Shown: positions 53,905-64,000 of the stretch, one piece after another | Numbering within the stretch: position 1 is the first letter of the stretch | Layout: each line of letters begins with the position of its first letter | Assembly: GCF_030410515.1 (NCBI RefSeq) | Contig: NZ_JAUHHD010000003.1 | Span: 1 to 64,000 of the forward strand | Reading direction: 5' to 3' | From: Arthrobacter sp. YD4 | GTDB lineage: Bacteria > Actinomycetota > Actinomycetes > Actinomycetales > Micrococcaceae | Length of the DNA stretch: 64,000 nucleotides | Notes under the pieces: generated by a model | The model's input: the letters and a program-made list of their open reading frames with translations, nothing else | What the model was told of the DNA's origin: nothing | Databases searched by the model: none | Translations under genes and position numbers: made by a program

Positions 53905-54888
53905 ATGGCGCACTCCGGTAAAGAGAACAAGAAAAAGTCCAGCTCCACGCTGCTGACCGTGATCATCGCGTTCGCGATGAACGTGCTGGTGGCGGCCGCC
54001 AAGTCGGTCGCGGCGGTCCTGTCCGGTTCGGCGTCGATGACCGCGGAGGCCGCGCACTCGTGGGCGGACACGGGCAACCAGGTCTTCCTCTTCTTTGCGG
54101 AGCGGCGTTCGGCCCGGCCACGGGACAAGAGCCATCCCATGGGCTACGGCCGGGAGGCCTACGTCTGGTCCATGTTCGCGGCCTTCGGACTCTTCACCGC
54201 CGGCGCCGTGGTCTCGATCATGCACGGCATCCAGGAGATCATCGCGCCGGAGCCCGCGGCGGACTTCATGGTGGCCTACATCGTCCTGGCAGCGGCATTC
54301 GTCTTCGAGGGGATTTCCTTTGTCCAGGCGTTCCGGCAGACCCGGAAGGCCGCGCATGAACTGGACCGCCACACCCTGGAGCAGGTGCTGATCAGTTCCG
54401 ATCCGACGCTGCGGGCCGTCTTCGCCGAGGACGCCGCGGCGCTGATCGGCCTGGTGGTCGCCTTCGTCGGTGTCTTCCTGCACCAGGTCACCGGTTCCCC
54501 GTTGCCCGATGCGATCGGCTCGATCATCGTGGGCGTCCTGCTGGCCGTCGTCGCCGTCGTGCTGATCGACCGGAACCGCCGCTTCCTGGTGGGCCAGGGT
54601 GTCACTGCCGACATCGAACAGTCCATGGCGCGCCGCGTGCTGGAGCACCGGGACATCGCCCGACTCACCTACCTGCACCTCGAATTTGTCGGCCCGCGGA
54701 AGCTCTACCTGGTCGCGGCCGTGGACTTGGAGGGCGACCACCCCGAGCATGAGGTGGCCGTGGCGCTTCGCCGGATCGAACGCGAACTCGAGGACCACGA
54801 GACGGTCGAGGAGGCGGTGTTGACCCTGGCGACGCCGGACGAGCAGCCCCTGCACATCAGCGCGGACAAGGAAGGCGCGACCCCCTAG
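53905..54888 (+). CDS. Cation diffusion facilitator metal exporter
   Basis: 327 residues from ATG 53905. Six hydrophobic helices (TVIIAFAMNVLVAAAKSVAAVLSGSASMTAEAAHSWADTGNQ with the HxxxD metal site; MGYGREAYVWSMFAAFGLF; AEDAAALIGLVVAFVGVFLHQVTG) and a C-terminal cytoplasmic domain about 215-327. The long loop between helices 4 and 5 (AFRQTRKAAHELDRHTLEQVLISSDPTLRAV) is typical of the ZNT9-like subgroup. Metal unknown. Confidence 0.9.
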   Translation: MAHSGKENKKKSSSTLLTVIIAFAMNVLVAAAKSVAAVLSGSASMTAEAAHSWADTGNQVFLFFAERRSARPRDKSHPMGYGREAYVWSMFAAFGLFTAGAVVSIMHGIQEIIAPEPAADFMVAYIVLAAAFVFEGISFVQAFRQTRKAAHELDRHTLEQVLISSDPTLRAVFAEDAAALIGLVVAFVGVFLHQVTGSPLPDAIGSIIVGVLLAVVAVVLIDRNRRFLVGQGVTADIEQSMARRVLEHRDIARLTYLHLEFVGPRKLYLVAAVDLEGDHPEHEVAVALRRIERELEDHETVEEAVLTLATPDEQPLHISADKEGATP

Positions 54889-54912
54889 CCGGAGAACCCG
54901 GGCGCAACGCAA

Positions 54913-54948
54913 AGAACCCCTCCACTTCAGCTGAAGCGGAGGGGTTCT
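54913..54948. terminator. Bidirectional terminator between the CDF gene and tRNA-Arg
   Basis: AGAACCCCTCC pairs with GGAGGGGTTCT around an inner CTTCAGCTGAAG palindrome. Confidence 0.8.
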
Positions 54949-54953
54949 CACTG

Positions 54954-55026
54954 TGCCCTCGGTAGGATTCGAACCTACGGCCTTCTGCTCCGGAGGCAGA
55001 CGCTCTATCCCCTGAGCTACGAGGGC
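54954..55026 (-). tRNA. tRNA-Arg (anticodon CCG)
   Basis: 73 nt. Acceptor GCCCTCG/CGAGGGC with discriminator A, D-stem GCTC/GAGC, anticodon stem TCTGC/GCAGA with loop CTCCGGA giving anticodon CCG (codon CGG), T-arm GTAGG-TTCGAAT-CCTAC. CCA is not encoded. Confidence 0.95.
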
Positions 55027-55140
55027 AATCAGGGATTCCTGCCGTCACCGGCGGGACGTCCTAGAGCTTAGCAGGAAGGTGGGCCGCAAACGAAAACGAC
55101 GCAGCGGGTGCCGGAATTCCGCGCAGATGCGGGCCCCCGG

Positions 55141-55146
55141 TAGGCT
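55141..55146 (+). promoter_or_regulatory. Candidate leaderless -10 (TAGGCT) of argS
   Basis: TAGGCT, 6 nt, GTG 55153. Confidence 0.5.
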
Positions 55147-55152
55147 TGAACC

Positions 55153-56817
55153 GTGACCCCAGAAGAACTTTCCCTTGCCATATCCGCCTGCCTCCAGGAC
55201 GCCGTCGCCGCCGGTGAGATCGCCCTCGCCGCCACCGATATTCCGGAGGCTGTCCGCGTGGAGCGGCCGAAGAACAGGGACCACGGGGACTGGGCCACCA
55301 ACATCGCCCTGCAGCTGGCGAAGCCGGCCGGGACCAACCCCCGCCAGCTGGCCGGGCTCCTGAGCGAGCGTCTGGCCGGGATCGCCGGGGTGGCCGCCGT
55401 GGACATCGCCGGGCCCGGGTTCCTGAACATCACCGTCGACGCCGCCGCCGCGGGCGCGCTGGCCAAGGCCATCGTCCAGGCGGGGGCCGGCTACGGCACC
55501 AACACCGCGCTCGCGGGCCGCACCGTGAACATGGAGTTCGTCTCCGCCAACCCCACCGGGCCGCTGCACATCGGCCACACCCGCTGGGCCGCCCTGGGCG
55601 ATTCGATCGCCCGCGTGCTCCGGGCCTCCGGCGCGGACGTCACGGCGGAGTACTACATCAACGACGCCGGTTCGCAGATGGACGTCTTCGCCAACTCCGT
55701 GCTGTCCCGCCTGCACGGCCGCGATGTCCCCGAGGGCGGCTACCCGGGCGAATACATCGCCGACCTGGGCCACGAGGTCCTCGCCGAGCACCCGGCCATC
55801 CGGGAGCTGACGGACGTGGCAGCGCTGCCGGTCATCCGGGCCTCCGCCTACCAGGCGCAGCTGAAGGACATACAGCAGACCCTCGCGGAGTTCGGCGTCG
55901 CCTTCGACGTCTACTTCTCCGAGCAGGAACTCCACGACGCCGGGGCGATCGCCAGTGCCGTGGCCCGGTTGCGCGAGCAGGGCCACGTCTACGACGACGG
56001 CGGCGCCGTCTGGCTGCGGACCACGGACTTCGGCGACGACAAGGACCGCGTGATGATCCGCGCGAACGGCGAGCCGACCTACTTCGCCGCCGACGCCGCC
56101 TATTACCTGTCCAAGAAGGACCGCGGCTTCACCGAAAAGATCTACCTCCTCGGCGCCGACCACCACGGCTACATCAACCGGCTTAAGGCCATCGCGGCCG
56201 CCGCGGGCGACGACCCCGAGGTCAACATCGAGGTCCTGATCGGCCAGCTCGTGTCCGTCAACGGTGCCAAGCTGTCCAAGCGGGCCGGCAACATCATCGA
56301 GCTCAAGGACCTGATCTCCTGGCTGGGCAAGGACGCCGTGCGCTACTCCCTGGCCCGGTTCCCCGCCGATTCGCCGCTCACCCTGGACCCGGAACTGCTG
56401 AAGAAGCACAGCAACGAGAACCCCGTCTTCTACGTCCAGTACGCCCACGCCCGCTCCCGCGGTGCCTCCCGCAACGCAGCCGCCGCCGGCGTCGAGCGCA
56501 CCGTGGACGGCCGGGAGGCCTTCGACGCGGCCCTGCTGGACCACGCCACGGAGAACGAACTGCTCTCGCACCTTGGCAGCTACCCCTCGATCGTGGCCAA
56601 GGCCGCCGAGCTGCGCGAACCGCACCGCGTGGCCCGCCACCTCGAGGTCATCGCCGGCGCCTACCACCGCTGGTACGACGCCTGCCGGGTGGCTCCGCTC
56701 GGCGAGGAAGCTGTCACCGACCTCAACCGCGCCCGTCTGTGGCTCAACGACGCCACCAGCCAGGTGCTCGCCAACGGACTTGACCTGCTGGGCGTCTCGG
56801 CGCCGGAACGGATGTGA
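55153..56817 (+). CDS. argS: Arginyl-tRNA synthetase
   Basis: Charges tRNA-Arg; one of its substrates is encoded just upstream on the other strand. 554 residues from GTG. Arg_tRNA N-domain about 1-95, HIGH motif in SANPTGPLHIGHTRWAALGD, KMSKS-like GAKLSKRAGN without a canonical second Lys-Met, and a DALR anticodon domain about 430-554. Head of a run with lysA, hom, thrC and thrB. Confidence 0.97.
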   Translation: MTPEELSLAISACLQDAVAAGEIALAATDIPEAVRVERPKNRDHGDWATNIALQLAKPAGTNPRQLAGLLSERLAGIAGVAAVDIAGPGFLNITVDAAAAGALAKAIVQAGAGYGTNTALAGRTVNMEFVSANPTGPLHIGHTRWAALGDSIARVLRASGADVTAEYYINDAGSQMDVFANSVLSRLHGRDVPEGGYPGEYIADLGHEVLAEHPAIRELTDVAALPVIRASAYQAQLKDIQQTLAEFGVAFDVYFSEQELHDAGAIASAVARLREQGHVYDDGGAVWLRTTDFGDDKDRVMIRANGEPTYFAADAAYYLSKKDRGFTEKIYLLGADHHGYINRLKAIAAAAGDDPEVNIEVLIGQLVSVNGAKLSKRAGNIIELKDLISWLGKDAVRYSLARFPADSPLTLDPELLKKHSNENPVFYVQYAHARSRGASRNAAAAGVERTVDGREAFDAALLDHATENELLSHLGSYPSIVAKAAELREPHRVARHLEVIAGAYHRWYDACRVAPLGEEAVTDLNRARLWLNDATSQVLANGLDLLGVSAPERM

Positions 56818-56822
56818 CCATC

Positions 56823-58301
56823 ATGACCGCAAGCCCCGCCAACAACGCCGCGTCCCCGCTCGCCCCGGACTGGCTGGACGTCCCGGCCGACCTGAATGCC
56901 CTGCACGCGCCGATGTGGGCCGCCGGCGTCGCCCGCACCGACGGCGGCGAGCTCGCCATCGACGGGGTTCCGGTCAGCGAGCTGCAGCGGCAGTTCGGCA
57001 CCCCGCTCTTCGTCATGAGCGAGACCGACTTCCGGGCCCGGGCGCGCGCCTTCCAGGACGCCTTCAACGAGGCCTTCGCCGACATCTGCGGGGGAGTGGA
57101 CGTCTACTACGCCGGTAAGTCCTTCCTCTGCACCGCCGTCGTCCGCTGGGTCGAAGAGGAAGGCCTCCGGCTGGACACGGCCTCCGGCGGCGAGCTGGCC
57201 GTCGCGGCCCGCGCCGGCATCCCCGGGGCGGCCGTCGCGCTGCACGGCAACAACAAGTCCGACGCCGAGATCCACCGCGCCTTGGACATGGGCCTGGGCC
57301 GGATCGTGGTGGACAGCCTCCCCGAGCTCGAGCGCGTCGCGGCGATTGCCGCCAACCGGGGCGAGACCGCCAAGGTCATGCTGCGGCTGACCCCGGGTGT
57401 GCACGCCCACACGCACGAATTCATTGCCACCGCCCACGAGGACCAGAAGTTCGGCCTCTCCATGGCCGGCGACTCCACCGAGCAGGCAGGGCTCTCCGCC
57501 GCGGAGGAGGCCGTGGCCGCCGCCGCCGGCCACGCCAGCATCGAGCTGCTGGGCCTGCACTGCCACATCGGCTCGCAGATTTTCGAACCGGACGGCTTCG
57601 CCGTGGCCGCGGAGAAGCTTCTGGACTTCCTCGCCGCGATGCGCTCGAAGTACTCCGTGGAACTGCCCGAGCTGGACCTCGGCGGCGGCTACGGCATCGC
57701 CTACACCCCGGTGGACGCCCCGCGCCCGCCCGCGGAGATTGCCCGGGCGATGGCCGCCGTCGTCCGCGCCAAGGTGGCCGAGCTTGGCATCACCGCACCG
57801 CGGATCTCGATCGAGCCCGGACGCGCGATCGTGGGCACCAGCACCTTCACGCTCTACGAGGTCGGCACCCTGAAAACCGTGCGGGTGGACGTGGCGGTGC
57901 CCGCCGGCGGCGCCGAAGGCTTGGATAACGTTACGTACCCCCGCCGCTATGTGTCGGTGGACGGCGGCATGAGCGATAACGCCCGCCCGGTGCTGTACGA
58001 CGCGGATTATTCGGCGGTCCTGGCCTCCCGCAGCTCCACCGCGGCCCCGCAGCTGTCCCGCGTGGTGGGCAAACATTGCGAGAGCGGCGACATAGTTGTT
58101 AGAGATGTATACCTGCCCGAGGACGTGGCAGCCGGTGATCTGCTCGCTGTACCGGGGACCGGCGCCTACTGCTGGGTCCTCTCAAGCAATTACAACTATC
58201 TGGCCCGTCCGGGCGTTGTTGCCCTGCGCGACGGAGCAGCCCGGCTGATTGTCCGCGGGGAGACCGAAGCCGATCTGTTGAACCGCGACATGGGAGTCTG
58301 A
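56823..58301 (+). CDS. lysA: Diaminopimelate decarboxylase
   Basis: Last step of lysine synthesis, PLP dependent. 492 residues from ATG 56823 (GTG 56814, overlapping the argS stop, is an alternative). PLP lysine in VYYAGKSFLC, GLHCHIGSQIFEPDG, ELDLGGGYGIAYTP, SIEPGRAIVG and VVGKHCESGDIVVRDVYLPEDVAAGD. Translationally close to argS and followed directly by hom. Confidence 0.96.
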   Translation: MTASPANNAASPLAPDWLDVPADLNALHAPMWAAGVARTDGGELAIDGVPVSELQRQFGTPLFVMSETDFRARARAFQDAFNEAFADICGGVDVYYAGKSFLCTAVVRWVEEEGLRLDTASGGELAVAARAGIPGAAVALHGNNKSDAEIHRALDMGLGRIVVDSLPELERVAAIAANRGETAKVMLRLTPGVHAHTHEFIATAHEDQKFGLSMAGDSTEQAGLSAAEEAVAAAAGHASIELLGLHCHIGSQIFEPDGFAVAAEKLLDFLAAMRSKYSVELPELDLGGGYGIAYTPVDAPRPPAEIARAMAAVVRAKVAELGITAPRISIEPGRAIVGTSTFTLYEVGTLKTVRVDVAVPAGGAEGLDNVTYPRRYVSVDGGMSDNARPVLYDADYSAVLASRSSTAAPQLSRVVGKHCESGDIVVRDVYLPEDVAAGDLLAVPGTGAYCWVLSSNYNYLARPGVVALRDGAARLIVRGETEADLLNRDMGV

Positions 58302-59618
58302 ATGACGCAAATGCGTACCTTGAAAGTGGCCCTGCTGGGCTGTGGCAACGTCGGGGCCCAGGTAGCGCGGATTCTCATTGACGACGCCGACGCCCTCGCC
58401 TCCCGCACCGGTGCCCGCCTGGAGCTCAGCGGCATCGCCGTGCGCACCCCGGGCGCCCGCCGCGACGTCGAACTGCCGGCGGACCTGTTCACCACCGACG
58501 CCGAGTCCTTGGTCAAGGATGCGGACCTGGTGATCGAACTGATGGGCGGCATCGAGCCGGCGCGAAGCCTGATCCTCACCGCCATCCGGCACGGCGCCTC
58601 CGTGGTCACCGGAAACAAGGCCCTGCTGGCCCAGGACGGCCCCACCCTCTACGAGGAGGCAGACAAGGCCGGCGTGCAGCTCTCCTACGAGGCCGCCGTC
58701 GCCGGCGCGATCCCCATCCTGCGCCCCATCCGGGACAGCCTCTCCGGGGACCGGATCACCCGCGTCCTGGGGATCGTCAACGGCACCACCAACTTCATCC
58801 TCGACCAGATGGACAGCACCGGCGCGCAGTTCGCCGATGCCCTCGCCGAGGCCCAGCGGCTCGGCTACGCGGAGGCGGATCCCACGGCCGACGTCGGGGG
58901 CCTCGACGCCGCGGCGAAGGCCGCCATCCTGGCCTCACTGTCCTTCCACACCCGCTTCGCCCTCGAAGACGTGTACTGCGAGGGCATCACCGGCGTCACG
59001 GCGGCGGACATCGCCGCGGCCAAGGACGCCGGGTTCGTCATCAAGCTCCTCGCCATCGCCGAAAAACTCGGTGATTCGGAAGGCAACGAGGGTGTCTCGG
59101 TGCGCGTGCACCCCACCCTGCTGCCCCGCGAACACCCGCTGGCCGCCGTCCGCGGCGCCTTCAACGCGGTCTTCATCGAGGCGGAGAACGCCGGCGAGCT
59201 GATGTTCTATGGCCAGGGCGCCGGCGGCACCCCCACCGCGTCCGCCGTGCTCGGTGACCTGGTGTCCGCGGCCCGGCGGATCGTCCTGGGCGGCCCCGGC
59301 CGCACCGAGACCACCACCGGACACGTGCCCGCGCTGCCCATCGACGCCGCCGTCACCAGCTACTACATCGGCCTGGACGTGGCGGACCAGCCCGGCGTGC
59401 TCGCGCGGATCGCGCAGCTGTTTGCCGAACAAGGCGTCTCGATCGAAACCATGCGGCAGACAGTGCACCGCGAACCGTCCTCTCCGGCCACCTCGGCGGA
59501 GCTGCGGATCGTCACGCACCGCGCCAGCGAGGCCGCCCTCGCGGCCACCGTCCAGGCCGTCAAGGGCCTGGACGTCATCAATTCAGTCACATCCGTACTG
59601 CGGGTAGAAGGGGTCTAA
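58302..59618 (+). CDS. hom: Homoserine dehydrogenase
   Basis: Reduces aspartate semialdehyde to homoserine. 438 residues. NAD(P)-binding ALLGCGNVGAQVARIL, VTGNKALLAQDG, GIVNGTTNFILDQM, YAEADPTADVGGLDAAAKAAILASL, and a C-terminal ACT domain (about 355-438, DVADQPGVLARIAQLFAEQGVSIETM) for feedback by threonine. ATG directly follows the lysA stop. Confidence 0.96.
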   Translation: MTQMRTLKVALLGCGNVGAQVARILIDDADALASRTGARLELSGIAVRTPGARRDVELPADLFTTDAESLVKDADLVIELMGGIEPARSLILTAIRHGASVVTGNKALLAQDGPTLYEEADKAGVQLSYEAAVAGAIPILRPIRDSLSGDRITRVLGIVNGTTNFILDQMDSTGAQFADALAEAQRLGYAEADPTADVGGLDAAAKAAILASLSFHTRFALEDVYCEGITGVTAADIAAAKDAGFVIKLLAIAEKLGDSEGNEGVSVRVHPTLLPREHPLAAVRGAFNAVFIEAENAGELMFYGQGAGGTPTASAVLGDLVSAARRIVLGGPGRTETTTGHVPALPIDAAVTSYYIGLDVADQPGVLARIAQLFAEQGVSIETMRQTVHREPSSPATSAELRIVTHRASEAALAATVQAVKGLDVINSVTSVLRVEGV

Positions 59619-60725
59619 GTGGCTCACCAATGGCGCGGAGTCATCCGCGAATACGCCGAACGCCTGCCGGTCACCGAGGCCACGAAGGTCATCACCCTGG
59701 GTGAGGGCGGCACCCCGCTGGTCCACGCGCAGAAGCTCTCCGCACTCACCGGCTGCACCGTCTACCTCAAGGTCGAGGGCATGAACCCCACCGGTTCCTT
59801 CAAGGACCGCGGCATGACCATGGCCATGACGGCCGCCGTCGCCGCCGGCGCCAAGGCCGTGGTGTGCGCCTCCACCGGCAACACCTCCGCCTCCGCGGCG
59901 GCCTACGCCACCTCCGCCGGCCTGCGCTGCGCCGTGCTGGTGCCCGAGGGCAAGATCTCTATGGGCAAGCTCAGCCAGGCGATCGCCCACGGCGCCACCC
60001 TGCTGCAGGTGGACGGCAACTTCGACGACTGCCTTGAGATCGCCCGGAAGCTGGGGGAGTCCTACCCGGTGTTCCTGGTGAACTCGGTCAACCCGGCCCG
60101 GATCGAGGGCCAGAAGACCGGTGCCTTCGAGGTGGTCGATTCCCTCGGTGACGCCCCGGACATCCACATCCTCCCGGTCGGCAACGCCGGCAACATCAGC
60201 GCGTACTGGAAGGGCTACAAGGAATACTCGGCGCCCTACGAGTCCGCCACCGCCGGGTCGCTGCCCGCCGTCGCCACCCGCACCCCGGTGATGTGGGGCT
60301 TCCAGGCCGCCGGTGCCGCGCCGTTCGTCGCCGGCCACCCGATCACCGAACCGGACACCATCGCCACGGCCATCCGGATCGGCAACCCCGCCTCCTGGGA
60401 GACTGCCGTCGCCGCCCGGGACGAATCCGGCGGCGTGATCGAGGCCGTGACCGACGACGAAATCCTCGCCGCGCACCGCTGGCTGTCCGCCCGCGAGGGC
60501 GTCTTCGTCGAGCCCGGCTCCGCGGCCGGCGTCGCGGGCCTGATCAAGAAGTACGAGGCAGGCGAGGTCCCGGCCGGCAAGACGATCGTCATCACCGTCA
60601 CCGGCCACGGCCTGAAGGACCCGCAGTGGGCACTCCGCACCGAGGATGGCAGCGACGTCCAGCCGGTGAAGGTCGCCAACGACGTCGTCACCGTCGCCGC
60701 GGAACTGGGACTGGAAGAGCACTAG
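59619..60725 (+). CDS. thrC: Threonine synthase
   Basis: Converts phosphohomoserine to threonine, PLP dependent. 368 residues from GTG abutting the hom stop. PLP lysine Lys62 in [48 protein letters not shown] and [15 protein letters not shown]. Short actinobacterial form. Confidence 0.96.
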   Translation: MAHQWRGVIREYAERLPVTEATKVITLGEGGTPLVHAQKLSALTGCTVYLKVEGMNPTGSFKDRGMTMAMTAAVAAGAKAVVCASTGNTSASAAAYATSAGLRCAVLVPEGKISMGKLSQAIAHGATLLQVDGNFDDCLEIARKLGESYPVFLVNSVNPARIEGQKTGAFEVVDSLGDAPDIHILPVGNAGNISAYWKGYKEYSAPYESATAGSLPAVATRTPVMWGFQAAGAAPFVAGHPITEPDTIATAIRIGNPASWETAVAARDESGGVIEAVTDDEILAAHRWLSAREGVFVEPGSAAGVAGLIKKYEAGEVPAGKTIVITVTGHGLKDPQWALRTEDGSDVQPVKVANDVVTVAAELGLEEH

Positions 60726-60727
60726 CA

Positions 60728-61714
60728 GTGGAGACCACCCTCACCGTCCCGGCGGAGTCCGCCGCCGACACGCCCACGGTGGCGGCCGGACAGTCCGTCA
60801 CCGTCCGGGTCCCGGCCACCAGTGCCAACCTGGGCCCCGGCTACGACAGCCTGGGCCTGGCCCTGTCGCTCCACGACACCCTTACGGTGGAGACCCTCGA
60901 CAGCGGGGAACTGGAATTCGACCTCAGCGGCGAGGGGGCGGACACGTTGCCGCGCGACGCCAGCCACCTGGTGGCCCGGGCGCTGACTGAGGCACTGCAC
61001 CGGCTCGGATACCGGCACGCGGGCCTCCGGATCACCGCGGACAACGTCAACCCGCACGGGCGGGGGCTCGGGTCCTCGGCCGCCGCGGTGGTGGCGGCAG
61101 CCTCGGCGGCCAACGCCCTGGTCCCGGCCGCGGACCGTCGCGGCAAGGACTGGATCCTGCAGTTCACCTCCACCCTGGAGGGGCACCCGGACAACGTCGC
61201 ACCCGCCATTTTCGGCGGACTGGCGCTGTCATGGCAGGACAGTGACCAGTACAGCAGCACCTGCGCCGTCGTGCACGCGGACATCGTTCCCGTGGTGGCC
61301 GTTCCTGACTACGAACTCTCCACCGAGGCGGCCCGGGCGCTGCTGCCGGCGTCCGTGGGGCACCATGCCGCGGCCATGAACTCCGGCCGCGCCGCGCTCC
61401 TGATCCACGCCCTGACCCAGAGCCCCGCCTTCCTGCTGCCCGGCACCGAGGACTACCTGCACCAGAGCTACCGGGCCCAAGCCATGCGCCCCAGCGCGGA
61501 CCTGATAGCCGCCCTGCGCCGCGCCGGCCACGCCGCCGTCGTCTCCGGTGCCGGACCCACGGTCCTGGTGCTCGCCGACGGTGCGGAGCGGGCGGCCGAG
61601 GCGCAGGCCTTCATCGCCGAGTACACCGCGGCCAACACGCCGGGCGTGTCCTGGCGCGTGATGACGCTGGCCGTGGACAGTGAAGGTGCTAAAGTGGAAG
61701 TGCACCGGCGGTAA
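60728..61714 (+). CDS. thrB: Homoserine kinase
   Basis: Phosphorylates homoserine before ThrC. 328 residues from GTG 60728, 2 bp after thrC. GHMP family: VPATSANLGPGYDSLGLAL, ATP loop NPHGRGLGSSAAAVVAA, EGHPDNVAPAIFGGL and VVSGAGPTVLVL. Order hom-thrC-thrB is the actinobacterial one. Confidence 0.96.
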   Translation: METTLTVPAESAADTPTVAAGQSVTVRVPATSANLGPGYDSLGLALSLHDTLTVETLDSGELEFDLSGEGADTLPRDASHLVARALTEALHRLGYRHAGLRITADNVNPHGRGLGSSAAAVVAAASAANALVPAADRRGKDWILQFTSTLEGHPDNVAPAIFGGLALSWQDSDQYSSTCAVVHADIVPVVAVPDYELSTEAARALLPASVGHHAAAMNSGRAALLIHALTQSPAFLLPGTEDYLHQSYRAQAMRPSADLIAALRRAGHAAVVSGAGPTVLVLADGAERAAEAQAFIAEYTAANTPGVSWRVMTLAVDSEGAKVEVHRR

Positions 61715-62023
61715 TCACGCTAGCTTTTTCAAAAGACCGCGATGTCGGCCACGTTGCCCACTCTCATCTTTCACTGCGCAATATTTTCCGGTGCCACCTG
61801 CTTCCGTCTGGCGCAGGACGCTACAGAAGCACTCTGTACCCCTGAAAAGTCAGCCGGCCGTTCCTCCATTTCGGAACGTGTCCTGGTGTAGCAGTATCCG
61901 GCCTTGCCGGCCGGTTTGAGTCCGGCAAGGCCGCAAATCCCGGCTGCAGATCTGAACTGCAGCCCAGATCAATCACCGCGTCCAGCTCCTAGCCTGGACG
62001 CCGTCGAGGGGGAAGGATCCTTC
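61715..62023 (+). other. rho leader region with three hairpins
   Basis: 309 bp without a gene. Three inverted repeats in a row: GGCCTTGCCGG/CCGGCAAGGCC (61900-61932), GGCTGCAG/CTGCAGCC (61942-61964) and GCGTCCAG/CTGGACGC (61978-62001), then GGAAGGA and the rho GTG. The first half (61715-61890) is less GC-rich than its surroundings and probably holds the rho promoter; I see no clear hexamers. The first hairpin could end the thr transcript. Confidence 0.55.

Positions 62024-64000
<1,977 letters not shown>

Overview
The window is high-GC DNA that reads like a chromosomal segment of an Arthrobacter/Pseudarthrobacter-type actinobacterium (Micrococcaceae). Supporting signs are the gene orders prfB-ftsE-ftsX-M23 peptidase-smpB-ssrA, sigR-rsrA facing doxX-aroA-rsgA-hisN, and argS-lysA-hom-thrC-thrB-rho; the single-chain Kgd; bL37; a SAM-IV riboswitch; and many GTG/TTG starts. 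I see no IS element, prophage, CRISPR array or rRNA. It is mostly core chromosome with small accessory modules.

Layout. <1-1289 (minus): secreted GH25 lysozyme cut by the left edge. 1544-6377: Tad/Flp pilus operon (ATPase, two TadB/TadC membrane proteins, a pilin-like peptide, two TadE-like and one TadG-like protein). 6406-11929: prfB, ftsEX with a coiled-coil M23 peptidase, smpB and tmRNA. 11975-14128: two small genes and an MFS exporter. 14115-16213: mntR and mntH with an operator. 16228-18609: SAM methyltransferase and cysteine-desulfurase-like enzyme behind a SAM-IV riboswitch. 18705-24158: hisN, rsgA, aroA, doxX divergent from sigR-rsrA, then bL37. 24263-26381: PadR regulator with a DUF4097 protein, then an SGNH-fold protein lacking its catalytic residues.

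26501-34772: kgd divergent from guaB1, followed by two CNNM/CorC membrane proteins behind a 323-nt structured leader. 34790-38989: Zur operator, zinc ABC transporter, META-domain lipoprotein and Zur. 39092-41749: metallo-hydrolase, Cds1-type cysteine desulfhydrase and rhodanese. 41853-45423: DUF222/HNH protein, deoxyribosyltransferase-like protein, alcohol dehydrogenase and HIT protein. 45458-53788: hrpA, two SDRs, a small membrane protein, a GlxA-type regulator, emfourin and a protealysin-like M4 protease. 53905-55026: CDF transporter and tRNA-Arg(CCG). 55153-64000: argS, lysA, hom, thrC, thrB and rho (cut by the right edge).

The main interest is regulatory. Several metal and sulfur circuits can be read from DNA alone: a MntR-type inverted repeat, a Zur-type 29-bp palindrome, a SAM-IV riboswitch, a SigR-type autoregulatory promoter giving a long isoform, and a PadR promoter bracketed by two identical boxes. 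A recurring TANNNT hexamer placed exactly 6 nt before the start codon at eight genes suggests many leaderless mRNAs. Protein-level points are the SGNH pseudo-hydrolase and the M4 protease/emfourin pair. I found no large novel system; the leader before the CNNM genes and the riboswitch-controlled desulfurase/methyltransferase pair are the most likely places for undescribed biology.
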